Shown piece after piece: positions 1 through 8,404 of a DNA stretch of 61,037 bases. The DNA comes from Alphaproteobacteria bacterium. GTDB taxonomy: Bacteria > Pseudomonadota > Alphaproteobacteria > Thalassobaculales > Thalassobaculaceae. Under the pieces are notes generated by a model. It ran no database searches and was not told the DNA's origin. It saw only the letters and a program-made list of their open reading frames with translations. The stretch covers positions 1-61,037 of the forward strand of contig JANSYC010000018.1 in NCBI GenBank assembly GCA_024742605.1, in the 5' to 3' direction. The position numbers were made by a program, and so were the translations under genes. Position 1 is the first letter of the stretch; every line of letters starts with the position of its first letter.

Positions 1-343
1 CCATGCCCCCACCGGGGGCCTTGGTGTTCAGCTTGCTGGTCTGCAGGGTGACATTGTCGCCCAGCAGATCGCGCAGAACCTCGGTCATTGCCGAGTTTCT
101 GATCACGTCCCAGAACATCGGATCGACCTTGTGGGGCAGCTTGATCCGGGTGAGGCGCGGATTGCTGGCGGAATGGCCCTCGTCCAGATCGAATACGTCG
201 TTGCTTTCGGTAACCGGACGCGACTCGTCGATCAGCTCGAGGGTCCTTGTGCGCAGCATGGACAGCTGTTCCGGCGTGATGGCGTCTTCCACCAGGATGT
301 AGCCGTTGTCGTCGTAGGACTGGATCTGTTCTGGGCTCAGCAT
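1..343 (-). CDS. Phytanoyl-CoA dioxygenase (PhyH) family protein, N-terminal part
   Basis: Only the first 114 codons are in the window; the gene continues past its left edge. Read leftward from an ATG at 343, the protein opens MLSPEQIQSYDDNGYILVED, the usual start of PhyH-family Fe(II)/2-oxoglutarate dioxygenases, and later has a TRIKLPHK stretch and a FWDVIRNS segment typical of the family's helical N-terminal part. The metal-binding His/Asp residues would lie beyond the edge, so activity cannot be judged. A GAGGAG ribosome site sits about 9 bases before the ATG, which supports the start. The substrate is unknown, as family members act on many small molecules. Confidence 0.8.
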   Translation of the reverse strand, partial: MLSPEQIQSYDDNGYILVEDAITPEQLSMLRTRTLELIDESRPVTESNDVFDLDEGHSASNPRLTRIKLPHKVDPMFWDVIRNSAMTEVLRDLLGDNVTLQTSKLNTKAPGGGM

Positions 344-550
344 CGGACGCCTCCTCACGTGGACGGTCTCATGCCGTCATTCTTAAATGCTATCGGTAAC
401 CCAGTGCGGATTCCAGGACTGGATGCCCTACCTTTCGCCGCGCCCCAGCATGACAGCCGTTCCGCTCAGGCCTCCGTCCCGGTCTTTTCACGGAACCGTC
501 TTCGGGGGAGAGTGGGTCAACGTCGAAAGAACACCCTAGGGAGAATGCGG

Positions 551-1009
551 ATGTCCGAGATCAAGACCGAATTCGTGATGGAGATGCGCCTGTCGGTCGA
601 GACACCGTTGCAGATGGTCGGCAACACGCAGTTCGGCGACCGTCGGATCGCCAAGGTCACCGGCGGTACCTTCGAAGGCCCGAACATCAAGGGTACGGTC
701 GAGGGCGGCGGCGACTGGATCCTGAACCGGACCGACGGCGTCACCCAGCTCGACGTGCGGCTGGTGATGAAGGCCGAGAACGGCGATCTGATCTACATGA
801 CCTATACCGGCCTGCGCCACGGCCCGGCCGAGGTGATGGCGAAGATGGCGGCCGGCGAGCCGGTCGACCCGGCCAGCTATTATTTCCGGACCACCCCGTA
901 TTTCGAGACCGGGTCCGAGACCTATGCCTGGATGAACAAGTCCTGCTTCGTCTCCACCGGCAACCGGGAGCCGTCCGGTCCGGTCTACCGGGTGTTCCGG
1001 GTGCTGTAG
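551..1009 (+). CDS. DUF3237 domain-containing protein
   Basis: A 152-residue protein beginning MSEIKTEF. It matches the small single-domain DUF3237 family in length and pattern: an opening strand (FVMEMRLSV), a GGTFEGPNIKGTV glycine-rich segment, a GGGDWILNR turn, a YMTYTGLRHG strand and a YYFRTTPYFETG segment near the end. Family function is not known; a beta-barrel ligand-binding role is sometimes assumed. The ATG at 551 was preferred over the one at 545 because AGGGA at about 537-541 is then properly spaced. It is convergent with the M42 peptidase gene, with a perfect hairpin between them. Confidence 0.85.
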   Translation: MSEIKTEFVMEMRLSVETPLQMVGNTQFGDRRIAKVTGGTFEGPNIKGTVEGGGDWILNRTDGVTQLDVRLVMKAENGDLIYMTYTGLRHGPAEVMAKMAAGEPVDPASYYFRTTPYFETGSETYAWMNKSCFVSTGNREPSGPVYRVFRVL

Positions 1010-1021
1010 AGTCGGGTCGGG

Positions 1022-1054
1022 CACCCCATGGGCAATTTGGATGACCATGGGGTG
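1022..1054. terminator. Perfect 10-bp inverted repeat between convergent genes
   Basis: CACCCCATGG at 1022-1031 and its exact complement CCATGGGGTG at 1045-1054 enclose a 13-base loop. It sits between the stops of the DUF3237 gene (1009) and the M42 peptidase gene (1093), so a two-way terminator is the simplest reading. Neither side carries a clear T run, so rho-independent action is uncertain. Confidence 0.45.
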
Positions 1055-1092
1055 GCGTTGCGCCGTCTCAGACCACGCAAGCCCGCATCCGG

Positions 1093-2259
1093 CTATTCCT
1101 GCACGGTCGGGAAGCCCTCGATCGGGCCGAGATCGACCTTGTCGCGGGCGACCATCGGCGGGGCCAGCGTGTAGATCGCGATCAGGCGGCTGAGGGCCAC
1201 CAGCGAGTCCACATGCACCCGTTCCCAGCCGTGGCTGCCGTCCAGCCCGAAGGCGATGAGCGCCGTCCGGATGTCGTTGCCCGCCTCCACGGCGGAGGCG
1301 GCATCGCAGCGATAGTGTTTGAACACATCCCGCTGATGATCGATCCCGTAACGGCGGGCGAGATCGATCAGGCCGTGGGTCAGGTGATAGTCGAACGGTC
1401 CCATCATGTCGCCCATGGCGATGGTGACACCGTATTCGGCGGAGTTCTGGCCGGGTGCTACGGTGGCGTTGTCGATCGCCAGCAGCTCCGCCACATCCCC
1501 GTGCAGCACGGCCGACGCACCCGACCCGGTCTCCTCGGAGATCGTGAACAGGAAGTGGCAGTCGACCGGAAGACTGGCATCGGCCTCCAGCAGGGAGTCC
1601 ATGGCCACCATCATCGCCGCCACCCCGGCCTTGTCGTCCAGATGGCGCGAGCTGATGAAGCCGCTCTTCGTGACTTCCGGGTTCGGGTCGATGGACACGA
1701 TATCGCCGACATTGAAGGCGCGGCCGATCAGGTCCTTCTGGGTGACCACCCGCTCATCGACCCGGATTTCCAGGTTGGACCAGCTGCTTTCCTGGGTCTC
1801 GATCTCCTCGTTGAAGGCGTGGCCGGACGCCTTCAGCGGCAGGATCGTCCCACGGCGCGGGCCGGCATCGGTGTAGACCGTGACCCGCGCCCCTTCGGCA
1901 AATCGGGCTGCCCATGTCCCGATTGGCCGAACGGCGAGGCGTCCGTTGTCTTTCAAGGCGGTGACCTGCGCGCCGAGCGTGTCCAGATGTGCCACCACGG
2001 CGCGATCGGGACTGGAGACCTTACCGGACATGTTGGCGCGGATGGCGCCGCGCCGGGTCAGCTCATAGTCGATCCCGCGTTTCGTCAGCCATGCGCAGAT
2101 GTGGTGGACGATGCTGTCGGTATAGGCCGTCGGGCTTGGGATGGCCTGCAGTTCCAGCAGGTAGTCAATGATCCGCTGGGACTGAATTCCAGCGATCGCC
2201 TTGGAAGTTTCGCTATAGGCTTTCATGCTGTCGTCTGCGGATCTATCTAATGGCGCCAT
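1093..2259 (-). CDS. M42-family peptidase of the NAGGN osmoprotectant system
   Basis: A 388-residue metallopeptidase of the M42/glutamyl aminopeptidase type. Metal-binding motifs are visible: AHLDTLG near residue 90, RHLDDKAG near 205 and SEETGSG near 240, with a late SHGWERVH. It is the third gene of the asnO-ngg operon, where a dedicated M42 subfamily accompanies N-acetylglutaminylglutamine amide synthesis. Its exact role is not established; turnover or trimming of the dipeptide is an inference. Its start overlaps the 3-prime end of ngg by 17 bases, so translation is probably coupled. A later ATG at 2226 is possible, but GGGAAGGA lies just before the one chosen. Confidence 0.88.
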   Translation of the reverse strand: MAPLDRSADDSMKAYSETSKAIAGIQSQRIIDYLLELQAIPSPTAYTDSIVHHICAWLTKRGIDYELTRRGAIRANMSGKVSSPDRAVVAHLDTLGAQVTALKDNGRLAVRPIGTWAARFAEGARVTVYTDAGPRRGTILPLKASGHAFNEEIETQESSWSNLEIRVDERVVTQKDLIGRAFNVGDIVSIDPNPEVTKSGFISSRHLDDKAGVAAMMVAMDSLLEADASLPVDCHFLFTISEETGSGASAVLHGDVAELLAIDNATVAPGQNSAEYGVTIAMGDMMGPFDYHLTHGLIDLARRYGIDHQRDVFKHYRCDAASAVEAGNDIRTALIAFGLDGSHGWERVHVDSLVALSRLIAIYTLAPPMVARDKVDLGPIEGFPTVQE

Positions 2260-4066
2260 GCGTCCTTCCCTTCGTGTGTCCCAATTCGGATGGGTCTCTT
2301 CTTATCACCGTACGCGGAAAAAGCATGTCGATGAACCTCTCGGCCGTCGGTTGCGGTTCATGGTTGGCGAGACCGGGGCGCTCATTGGCCTCAATGATCA
2401 CGTAGTCGTCCTGGGTCACGTCAGGGACCAGGAAGTCGAACCCGACGACCGGAATGTCCAGAATCTTTGCACCGGCCTCGGCCGCCTGTTTCAAGACGGG
2501 GGAGACCTGATCGGTGACGTCGTGGATGGTGCCTCCGGTATGCAGATTGGCTGTCTTTCGAACCGCAAGCTCTTCACCCGAGGGCAGAATGTCGTCCATT
2601 TCGTAGCCGGCGGAATGCACGCACCGTTCGGTTTCCGCATCCATCGGAATTCGGCTCTCGCCGCCCGTGGCGGCCGCCCGGCGCCGGCTCTGCTTTTCGA
2701 TCAGCGTTCGGATATCGGTCTTGCCGTCGCCCAGCAGGGTCGCGGGTTTCCGGATCGCGGCGGCGACCATCTCGAAATTGATCACCACGATGCGCAGGTC
2801 CGCGCCTTCGCAGAACTGTTCGAGCAGGACCCTGTCCGACACCTGTTTGGCGGCCTCGATCGCCCGCCGCATGTCTTTGACCGAGCGGATGTCGACCGAG
2901 ATCCCTCGGCCCTGTTCGCCCTTGGCCGGTTTGACGACGATGCGGCCGAAGCGCTCCAGAAAATCCTCGTCCGCCTCGTCGTCGGTGACGGCCCGTTGAC
3001 CCGGCACTTTGTAGCCGTGCTTGGCCAGCAGCCGATGGGTCAGCGCCTTGTCGTCACAGCGGCTGAAGGCCACCGCACTGGTCAATTCGCACAGGCTCTC
3101 GCGGCAGGCGACCTTGCGCCCACCATGTTGCAGAACGAACAGGCCGGCGTCCTGATCCTCGACCTCCACACCGATCCCGCGCCGCAGGGCTTCATTGATT
3201 ATCAGCCGCGCATAGGGGTTCAAACGCCCTTCCGGTGCGGGGGCCGAGTAGAGCTTCTCATTGATCGGGTTCTTGTACTTCACGCTGAAAAGGGGAAGTC
3301 GCTCGAAGCCGAGCTTCTCATAGAGGGCAATCGCCTTGTCATTGTCGTGCATGACGCTGAGATCGATATGGGACAGGCCGCGGGTCTGGAAGGTCTCGAT
3401 CAGATGCCGGACCAGAATCTCGCCGATCTTGGGAAGCGGGGCCTGCGGGTCGACCGCCAAGCACCACAGGCTGCCGCCGTTTTCCGGGTCGCCCCAGGAT
3501 CTAGCATGATCGATGCCGGTGACGGTGCCGACCACCTCTCCGGTGGCTTCGTCCTCTGCCACGAAATGCAGGATCCGTCGGGAGCCCCGATGGTTCATGA
3601 AGAACTCCCGTTCGACCGGCACCATGGTCGCCTTGGCGTAGATCCGGTTTATCGCGATCGCATCCTCGATTGAACGGACCCGCCGCACGAACACGCCCGC
3701 CACCCGATCCCGCATCGGCCGGTAGTGGGACAGCGGCAGCCGGAACGTGTGCGAAGGGTCCAGAAACAGGGCCTCGGGCGCCTGTGCCAGCAGCACGTGC
3801 GGGTCGGAGAGATAAATTGCGATATCCCGCTCATCCGCTGCCTCCTGCCGGATGGCCTCGGCCAGCACGCCCATATCCGCAAAGGTGTTGCCGAACAGCA
3901 GCCGGCCCCATCCGACATGCATGATCGCGTCCGGGTCTCCGCCGCGATCCTCCTCGGTTTCAGGCGCCATCCCCGGGCGCCAGGTCCGCCGCATCTGATC
4001 TCTCATGCGCGCCCTCTTCTGTCGGTACTCTGACTGTGAGCGATCTGTGTTGAGCGGGCGTGCCAC
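2243..4066 (-). CDS. ngg: N-acetylglutaminylglutamine synthetase (GNAT + ATP-grasp)
   Basis: A 607-residue two-domain enzyme of N-acetylglutaminylglutamine amide (NAGGN) synthesis, made as a compatible solute. The N-terminal half is a GNAT acetyltransferase: SLWCLAVDPQ and the ALYEKLGFERLPLF motif around residues 180-260 bind acetyl-CoA. The C-terminal half is an ATP-grasp ligase, with RIVVKPAKGEQGRG near 370 as nucleotide loop and IIEANERPGLANHEP near 570 carrying metal-binding residues. It presumably acetylates glutamine and joins a second glutamine. Translation starts at GTG 4066 after AGAGGAA, 23 bases downstream of asnO. The assignment follows from the domain order together with its neighbours. 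Confidence 0.92.
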   Translation of the reverse strand: MARPLNTDRSQSEYRQKRARMRDQMRRTWRPGMAPETEEDRGGDPDAIMHVGWGRLLFGNTFADMGVLAEAIRQEAADERDIAIYLSDPHVLLAQAPEALFLDPSHTFRLPLSHYRPMRDRVAGVFVRRVRSIEDAIAINRIYAKATMVPVEREFFMNHRGSRRILHFVAEDEATGEVVGTVTGIDHARSWGDPENGGSLWCLAVDPQAPLPKIGEILVRHLIETFQTRGLSHIDLSVMHDNDKAIALYEKLGFERLPLFSVKYKNPINEKLYSAPAPEGRLNPYARLIINEALRRGIGVEVEDQDAGLFVLQHGGRKVACRESLCELTSAVAFSRCDDKALTHRLLAKHGYKVPGQRAVTDDEADEDFLERFGRIVVKPAKGEQGRGISVDIRSVKDMRRAIEAAKQVSDRVLLEQFCEGADLRIVVINFEMVAAAIRKPATLLGDGKTDIRTLIEKQSRRRAAATGGESRIPMDAETERCVHSAGYEMDDILPSGEELAVRKTANLHTGGTIHDVTDQVSPVLKQAAEAGAKILDIPVVGFDFLVPDVTQDDYVIIEANERPGLANHEPQPTAERFIDMLFPRTVIRRDPSELGHTKGRTHGAIR

Positions 4067-4089
4067 TGTTCCCGTTCCTCTCTAGCCGG

Positions 4090-5868
4090 TCAAAGACCGT
4101 GGGTTTGCAACCAGGATTCCAGCAGACAGACCTGCCAAAGCTTCGAGCCGCCGAGATTGGTGATATGGGATTCCGGATTGGCCAACAGATTGTCCACATA
4201 CTCCCGATTGAACAGGCCCCGTTCCCGGGCCACCGGCGCATCCAGCACGCCGCGCACATAGTCGAGCGTGTCGCCCTGTATGTATTTCAGGGCGGGCACC
4301 GGGAAGTAGCCCTTGGGCCGGTCGATCACATCGGCCGGGATCACGTCGCGGGCGGCTTCCTTGAGCACGTGTTTGCCACCCTCGGCGACCTTGTATTCGG
4401 CCGGAATTCGGGCCGCAAGTTCCACCAGATCGTGGTCGAGGAATGGCACCCGGGCCTCCAGGCCCCAGGCCATGGTCATGTTGTCGACCCGCTTCACCGG
4501 ATCGTCGACCAGCATCACATTGGTATCCAGGCGCAGGGCTTTGTCGATGGTCCGCTCTGCACCTGGGGCGTCGAAGGCCTTGGCGAGGAAGTCGGCGGTA
4601 TGGTCGCCGTCGCGCATCGCCGGGCCGGCCGCCGCCAGGAAATCGGCATGGTCGCGGTCGCGGAACAGCCGGGCATAGTCGTCGACCGTGGCGTTCGGCT
4701 CCATCAGCGGCGGATACCAGTGATAGCCGCCGAACACCTCGTCGGCACCCTGTCCGGACTGCACCACCTTGACCCGTTTGGCGACCTCCTGGGACAGCAG
4801 GTAGAAGCCGATACAGTCATGGCTGACCATCGGCTCCGACATCGCCGCGATGCAACTCGGCAGGGACGGCAAGAGCCGGTCCTTGCTGTTGACCCGGATC
4901 TGGTGATGGGTGGTGTCGTAGTGTTTGGCGATGACGTCGGAGTACTGGAACTCGTCGCCCCGCTCGTTGCCGACGGTCTCGAACCCGACCGAGAAGGTCT
5001 CCAGGCCCACGCCGCCGGTCTCCTCGGCGATCAGACCGGTGATCAGCGAGCTGTCGACACCTCCAGACAGCAGAACGCCGACCGGCACATCCGCGACCAG
5101 CCGACGGCGCACGGCAACCCGCAGACTGTCGAGCACCCGCACCTTCCAGTCATCGAAGCTGAGAGTGCGCTCGTCTTCCGGCGTGGCGTAGGTCGGAGCC
5201 CAATAGACCCGCTCTTCGCGTTTGCCGTCCGGCTGGATCGTCAGCGTGGTGGCGGGCGGCAGTTTGCGAACGCCCTTCAGGATCGTGCGCGGCGCCGGCA
5301 CGACGGCGTGAAAGTTCATGTAGTAATGAAAGGCCACGGGATCGATCTCGCTGTCGATCTCGCCGGTGGCGAGCAGCGCCTGCATATTGGAGGCAAAGCG
5401 GAGCGCACCCTTGGTTTCGGCCAGATACATCGGCTTGATGCCCAGCCGGTCCCGCGCCAGGGTGACAACTCCAGTGGTCCGGTCCCAGATCGCGAAGGCG
5501 AACATGCCGTGAAAGCGTTCGACGCAGGCCGCTCCCCATTTGTGGAAGGCCTTCAGGATCACCTCGGTGTCGCCATCCGAGAAGAACTGGTACCCGAGCG
5601 CCTGCAGATCCGTCCGCAATTCCTTGTAATTGTAGATCGCTCCGTTGTACGCGATCGCCAGCCCAAGGGTCTGGTCGACCATCGGCTGCTGCGCCCGGTC
5701 GGACAGGTCGATGATCGACAGCCGCCGATGCGACAAGCCCAACCGGCTCTGCTGGAACAATCCTGCGGCATCGGGCCCGCGCGTGACCATCGCGTCCGCC
5801 ATTGCCGATAAAGCCACCGCCGACGCGTATCCCCCGTCGAACCGGATCTCGCCGGCCAACCCACACAT
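4090..5868 (-). CDS. asnO: N-acetylglutaminylglutamine amidotransferase (asparagine synthase-like)
   Basis: A 592-residue class II glutamine amidotransferase and first gene of the NAGGN operon. MCGLAGEIRF gives the catalytic Cys2, RGPDAAG and SHRRLSIIDLS are glutaminase motifs, and AYNGAIYNY follows. The synthase half has the PP-loop LLSGGVDSSLITG near residue 265 and GQGADEVFGGYHWY near 380. It should convert the terminal carboxyl of the dipeptide made by Ngg to an amide. Length fits AsnB/AsnO relatives. AGGAAG precedes the ATG by 4-5 bases. The long AT-rich leader upstream is where osmotic control would be expected. Confidence 0.92.
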   Translation of the reverse strand: MCGLAGEIRFDGGYASAVALSAMADAMVTRGPDAAGLFQQSRLGLSHRRLSIIDLSDRAQQPMVDQTLGLAIAYNGAIYNYKELRTDLQALGYQFFSDGDTEVILKAFHKWGAACVERFHGMFAFAIWDRTTGVVTLARDRLGIKPMYLAETKGALRFASNMQALLATGEIDSEIDPVAFHYYMNFHAVVPAPRTILKGVRKLPPATTLTIQPDGKREERVYWAPTYATPEDERTLSFDDWKVRVLDSLRVAVRRRLVADVPVGVLLSGGVDSSLITGLIAEETGGVGLETFSVGFETVGNERGDEFQYSDVIAKHYDTTHHQIRVNSKDRLLPSLPSCIAAMSEPMVSHDCIGFYLLSQEVAKRVKVVQSGQGADEVFGGYHWYPPLMEPNATVDDYARLFRDRDHADFLAAAGPAMRDGDHTADFLAKAFDAPGAERTIDKALRLDTNVMLVDDPVKRVDNMTMAWGLEARVPFLDHDLVELAARIPAEYKVAEGGKHVLKEAARDVIPADVIDRPKGYFPVPALKYIQGDTLDYVRGVLDAPVARERGLFNREYVDNLLANPESHITNLGGSKLWQVCLLESWLQTHGL

Positions 5869-6039
5869 GTGTCTTCCTATCTTTCACCGGTTGAACTCAC
5901 GCTCGAAGGTAAGGATGTTACCTCAAAAATAAAGGCATTCTGACAAATTCATAAAAATAATATAATATAAACTCAGTATTGATCTTGCTGAAAACGCAAA
6001 CTCCAGAAAATATTAGGTATTTTATGTAAATTTGTCGAG
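5869..6039 (-). promoter_or_regulatory. AT-rich upstream region of the NAGGN operon
   Basis: This is among the most AT-rich DNA in the window, with long A/T runs around 5925-5985 and 6005-6035, in an otherwise very GC-rich sequence. It lies directly ahead of asnO and holds no credible gene. Several TATAAT-like hexamers occur (for example round 5970-5980), so I cannot fix one promoter. Osmotic control is expected from the pathway, but no known operator was recognised. Confidence 0.45.
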
Positions 6040-6065
6040 GCGTCGGCAAGCGGTATTTGCGACGC
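6040..6065 (-). terminator. Hairpin downstream of the 6119-7402 gene
   Basis: GCGTCG at 6040-6045 pairs with CGACGC at 6060-6065, and the inner CAA/TTG pairs extend the stem with one bulged base. It lies about 55 bases past the stop of the leftward gene at 6119. The T run is weak on the leftward strand, so this is only a candidate terminator. Confidence 0.35.
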
Positions 6066-6118
6066 TTTCAGTTTATTTATTCAAGTTTGGTTTTATTGCG
6101 GTCCGCTTAGCCGTCGAC

Positions 6119-7402
6119 TCAGGTATCTCCCGAATATGCGATCGGATGCTTGACGGTCTTGAGGCTTTCGCCGACGCCGAGGGCGACCGGTATCAAGGTC
6201 TCGGCCTTGGCCAACTCGGAGAATGCGTCGATCGCCCGTCCCGGATCCTTGAATCGGGCCTCGACACGATCCATCACCGCGATGGTGATGCCGCTGCCGG
6301 CGAGCCCGATGAGATCGGTCTGTGGGTCGCCGACACGCATCCCGACTGCCGGCAGTTTGCGTTTCACGGCGAGGACGACCCCCGCGAGGCCGCGTCTGGC
6401 GCGCGGGGAGGGGGTCGAAAGAACGGGCACCATCTGCCGCAAGATCCGAGAACCCAGCTTCTCCAGGCTCTCCGCGACGTTCGCGAAATACAGCGGGTTG
6501 ATCAGACCCTCTGTCCGAAGCGGCAGCAGAATACGCAGATCGTCCTGGCCGCCCGTGATCTTGGGGCCGAGTTGCGCGAGCTTTTCGATCACCACGCAGT
6601 CGAACTCCGACCCCGAGGCCCCATCCATGTCCAGGAAGCTCGCGTCCTCAAAGGCTGCGCCGTCCTTCGACCTCTTAAACACCCGAATCTCGAAGCCGAA
6701 CATGGCCCCGGAGCGACTGTCGAGGATCGGCTCCCAGCGGATTTCGATCTCGCTGGCGAACTGTTTCGCGATGCCGCGCTGCTTCTGGACATAGCCCTGG
6801 TGGGCGATCCGTACGAAGCGGATCAGGTCGTCGATCGTGTCGATCGTCGCACCCTCCAGCACCGCCTCCAGTTCGTAACCGAACCCTTCCGCCATGAACT
6901 GGTCGCCGCCGCCGACATGCCCCAGGGCTTCGGTGACTTTGTCGGCGATGCCCCGGCTTCGGGTCTCGGCTTCCTCCCTGCTGGCGCCGTCGAACAGGAT
7001 GGCAATTCCGTCCGGCTTCATGACGATCACCGTGTCGGATGGGCGGACCATCTTGCGTGTCACCGTCTCGGCGATCTGCAGCGCCTTTGCGGGGGTCAGG
7101 CTGGAGTCCTTGGGCGCCTGCTCCAGGAGGGCGTGCATATCGAGCAGATGCACGTGCCCGGCCACCAGTCGGCCCGCCTTCTGCCGTTGCCGGTGGACGG
7201 CATCGGAGAGATCCTCGGAACTGAGGTCGCCCGGAGCGGCCGGACGGCGTTGCGAGGGGACGGGAAGGCTGTCGGATTTTCTCCGGGCCGGGTGCACGGG
7301 TTCCGACGGCGCCTCGGTCTGCCGGCCTCGGCTCCAGAGGACGAAGACCAGGGCGACAATGGCGGCGAGCACCAATCCCCCGACAAGAATCAACAGGCCC
7401 AA
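6119..7402 (-). CDS. Membrane-anchored protein resembling a degenerate GGDEF/EAL protein
   Basis: A 427-residue protein with one N-terminal membrane helix (residues about 2-24, rich in Leu/Val/Ala), then a charged Pro/Arg/Ser linker to about residue 65. The middle (about 85-160) has the look of a nucleotide-cyclase fold, with DTVIVMKPDGIAILFDG where GGDEF proteins have their strand-turn-strand, but no GGDEF motif. The section from about 215 (IRWEPILDSRSGAMFGFEIR) resembles the start of EAL domains, where YQPIVDLxTGxxxGFE is usual, but the EAL and later metal motifs are absent. If related, it would be a non-catalytic sensor or scaffold. I do not recognise a named family, and the resemblance is inference from pattern only. 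Confidence 0.6.
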   Translation of the reverse strand: MGLLILVGGLVLAAIVALVFVLWSRGRQTEAPSEPVHPARRKSDSLPVPSQRRPAAPGDLSSEDLSDAVHRQRQKAGRLVAGHVHLLDMHALLEQAPKDSSLTPAKALQIAETVTRKMVRPSDTVIVMKPDGIAILFDGASREEAETRSRGIADKVTEALGHVGGGDQFMAEGFGYELEAVLEGATIDTIDDLIRFVRIAHQGYVQKQRGIAKQFASEIEIRWEPILDSRSGAMFGFEIRVFKRSKDGAAFEDASFLDMDGASGSEFDCVVIEKLAQLGPKITGGQDDLRILLPLRTEGLINPLYFANVAESLEKLGSRILRQMVPVLSTPSPRARRGLAGVVLAVKRKLPAVGMRVGDPQTDLIGLAGSGITIAVMDRVEARFKDPGRAIDAFSELAKAETLIPVALGVGESLKTVKHPIAYSGDT

Positions 7403-7468
7403 GACACGCCGCTCCCTAAAGTCCTCAATCTATTATGCCATGGGCGTGGAGCGCCCGGCAAATCTCTC

Positions 7469-8329
7469 TCATCGCGCGCCCAGGAACGCGCGCAATATCC
7501 GCTCGGTCTCTTCGGGTCGATCCCGGTGGGTGCCGTGTCCGGCATTTGCCACCGGTTCAAACTGGACCAAGGTTTTCGGCAGGTGCGCGGCGATCTCCCC
7601 CGCGTCGGAAAGCGGGGTCACCGGATCCCGGTCTCCGGCCAGGACCAGGGTCGGACAGCGGATCTTGGCGAGTTCGGCCCGGTAATCCATCCGCCAGCGT
7701 TCACCGCCGCGTGCGAAGAAACGCCGCTCCGTCGTCTCCCGCTTGATCGTGCGTCTGCGGGCCTCCGGGTCCTGCGGCGTGGTGTTGTAGAACGGCAGAC
7801 AGTGGGTGACCCAATCGTCCAGCACGGTGGCGTCGTCGGCGATCCCGCCGCCCCAGAACCGTTCCGCCACACGGCGCGCTTCCATCCCTGCGATCGCCTC
7901 GAAGGCATCGTATTTGCGCTCGAAGACCGAGCGGCAGGCGGTGGAGGCCAGGATCAGCTTTGAGGGCAGATCCGGGTGTCGGCTCGCCACCGACTGTGCC
8001 ACGAACCCGCCGAAGGACAGCCCGTAGATCACCGGCTTCTGGATTTCCAAGGCGAGACAGAAGCCGGCCACGTCATCGCCCCACTGTGCAAGGGTCTGAC
8101 GCTCCGGGGGGCCGTCGTCGCTGCGGCCGTTGCCACGATGGTCGATGTAGACGACCTGAGCGATGTCGGTGAGGCGCGAGAAGTACGGCTTGAACCCGGA
8201 ATGGTCGGCGCCCGGGCCGCCATGCAGAACGATCAGGGTCGGCTTTTCCCGCAGGCGCGGGCCGTCCGGTGTCCATTTTTCTCCGTCCACATCGAAGAAC
8301 AGCCGCACACCATTGATCTCGACGCGCAT
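7469..8329 (-). CDS. Alpha/beta hydrolase, proline iminopeptidase-like
   Basis: A 286-residue alpha/beta hydrolase. HGGPGADHSG near residue 35 forms the oxyanion-hole region, DHRGNGRSDDG near 70 is the usual second motif, GLSFGG near 108 carries the nucleophilic serine, AGDRDPVTP near 225 the acid and NAGHGTHRD near 260 the histidine. The HGGPG and GxSxGG pattern matches the proline iminopeptidase and related esterase group. The substrate is unknown. The ATG at 8329 has GGGAGA about 6 bases upstream and was preferred to the ATG at 8347. It is divergent from the epimerase gene with about 75 bases between them. Confidence 0.85.
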   Translation of the reverse strand: MRVEINGVRLFFDVDGEKWTPDGPRLREKPTLIVLHGGPGADHSGFKPYFSRLTDIAQVVYIDHRGNGRSDDGPPERQTLAQWGDDVAGFCLALEIQKPVIYGLSFGGFVAQSVASRHPDLPSKLILASTACRSVFERKYDAFEAIAGMEARRVAERFWGGGIADDATVLDDWVTHCLPFYNTTPQDPEARRRTIKRETTERRFFARGGERWRMDYRAELAKIRCPTLVLAGDRDPVTPLSDAGEIAAHLPKTLVQFEPVANAGHGTHRDRPEETERILRAFLGAR

Positions 8330-8404
8330 CCCGGTCTCCCTTTTCATACGGACTTGGTGCCCACTATGCTCCGCGATGCGACGGCAAATCCAGGGATCGA
8401 AAGA

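Noticed and set aside
131-550. In-frame extension of the DUF3237 gene upstream to 131
   Set aside because: The extension overlaps the PhyH gene on the other strand, has no family pattern and lacks a ribosome site; the DUF3237 domain starts at 551.
4060-5811. Long plus-strand open frame opposite asnO
   Set aside because: Its translation is Arg/His/Gly-rich without domain motifs and lies fully under the well-supported asnO gene; such antisense frames are common in GC-rich DNA.
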